The position numbers and the translations under genes were made by a program. DNA of 36,062 nucleotides from Terriglobia bacterium (lineage in GTDB: Bacteria > Acidobacteriota > Vicinamibacteria > Vicinamibacterales > CAVVIG01): assembly GCA_020073005.1 (NCBI GenBank), contig JAIQFX010000062.1, positions 1 to 36,062 of the forward strand. Reading direction: 5' to 3'. Shown here piece after piece: positions 35,554-36,062 of this stretch (positions within the stretch are counted from its first letter, which is position 1; each line of letters begins with the position of its first letter). Below the pieces are notes generated by a model, which did not search any database, had not been told where the DNA came from, and saw nothing but the letters and a program-made list of their open reading frames with translations.

Positions 35554-36062
35554 CTACGAGTCTCTCAGTACTTCCGCGGGATCGATGCGCGATGCGCGGC
35601 GAGCCGGCAGCCATCCGGCGAGCGCGCCGACGGCGGCGAGCGTGATCGCGGATCCGACGAGCGTCGCCGGGTCCCGCGGCTCGAGCCCATAGAGTAATGT
35701 TGCGACGAACTTCGACGCCCACACGCTGACGCCCGCCCCGACGATCACGCCGATCCCGACCAGTACGCTGACGCGCGACAGGACCAGCCGAACGACGCCG
35801 GCCGGCGCGGCGCCGAGCGCCATGCGGATGCCGATCTCGGTTCGACGACGCGAGACCGCGTACGAGGTCACGCCGTAGAGGCCAAGCCCCGCGAGCAGCA
35901 GCGCGAGGCCGCCGAAAAATCCCGACAGCATCGCGACGAGGCGCTCCTGTGTAAGCGACGAGTCGATCTGATTCACAAGCAAGTGCGTCTGGAATTCGAG
36001 ATTGGGGTCGATCTTCGTCAATGCCGCGGCCGTCTCGCGCGCCAGGAGTTCCGGGGCGCCCT
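35554..36062 (-). CDS. ADOP-family permease (6), 3' end only
   Basis: The frame is open from the window edge to the stop at 35554 and contains the last FtsX block of an ADOP ([43 protein letters not shown], end DPAEVLRDS). The TTG at 36021 is not the true start: the frame continues upstream as ...ELLARETAAALTKIDPN, which aligns with the second periplasmic core of ADOP5. The gene lies 25 nt upstream of ADOP5 on the same strand, so the pair is a tandem duplication. Confidence 0.92.
   Translation of the reverse strand, partial: GAPELLARETAAALTKIDPNLEFQTHLLVNQIDSSLTQERLVAMLSGFFGGLALLLAGLGLYGVTSYAVSRRRTEIGIRMALGAAPAGVVRLVLSRVSVLVGIGVIVGAGVSVWASKFVATLLYGLEPRDPATLVGSAITLAAVGALAGWLPARRASRIDPAEVLRDS
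35618..35748. repeat. near-identical segment shared by ADOP5 and ADOP6 (copy B)
   Basis: Partner of 33124-33254 in the same orientation, about 2.5 kb apart. Such a pair is a natural substrate for recombination or gene conversion. Confidence 0.85.

Overview
The window is a GC-rich piece of a bacterial chromosome, most likely an Acidobacteriota of the Vicinamibacteria type. Three things point there. First, it carries six large FtsX/MacB-type permeases of the acidobacterial duplicated orphan permease (ADOP) kind, one set led by its matching PadR-family regulator. Second, it has a Ser/Thr kinase fused to TolB-like propeller repeats. Third, many genes have a -10-like box only 6-8 nt before the start codon, which suggests leaderless mRNAs. 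I see no rRNA, tRNA, insertion sequence, phage gene or CRISPR array. The lineage call is an inference from gene content.

Layout. 1-46: possible start of a minus-strand gene cut by the window edge. 83-2497: gamma-glutamyltransferase (-) and dienelactone hydrolase (+), divergent from a 39-bp shared promoter region. 2498-3068: a probable small transcription unit (24-codon ORF plus a perfect intrinsic terminator) and a small Pro-rich ORF. 3100-4100: exported PEBP-like protein and a four-helix membrane protein. 4087-6331 (-): a PLP-dependent dehydratase-like enzyme and a secreted alpha/beta hydrolase. 6447-8900 (-): ADOP permease 1. 9010-9732 (+): IPT-domain lipoprotein. 9784-10323 (-): membrane-anchored Cys-rich protein. 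10492-11919 (+): secreted M24 peptidase. 11983-18192 (+): an envelope-signalling set of sigma factor, anti-sigma factor with an external beta-propeller-like domain, DUF4139 protein, and a transmembrane Ser/Thr kinase with a propeller sensor. 18240-21395 (-): a TldE/TldD pair in which TldD carries a Tat signal. 21497-29955 (-): operon PadR, ADOP4, ADOP3, ADOP2 with gaps of 1, 6 and 4 nt. 30063-32973 (+): a carboxypeptidase-regulatory / haem-motif / Vgb-propeller / amidohydrolase fusion broken by one extra T. 33060-36062 (-): two further ADOP permeases whose C-terminal coding ends are nearly identical in DNA.

The most striking non-coding theme is a set of short tandem 7- or 8-nt repeats. Five of the arrays sit on, or within 3 nt of, stop codons, and in four cases the array contains bases of the stop codon itself. 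They recall cyanobacterial short tandemly repeated repetitive (STRR) heptamers. Separate REP-like hairpin repeats recur between genes. Most of the genes encode envelope or secreted functions (peptidases, hydrolases, permeases, propeller sensors), as expected of a soil-type heterotroph that degrades peptides and polymers.
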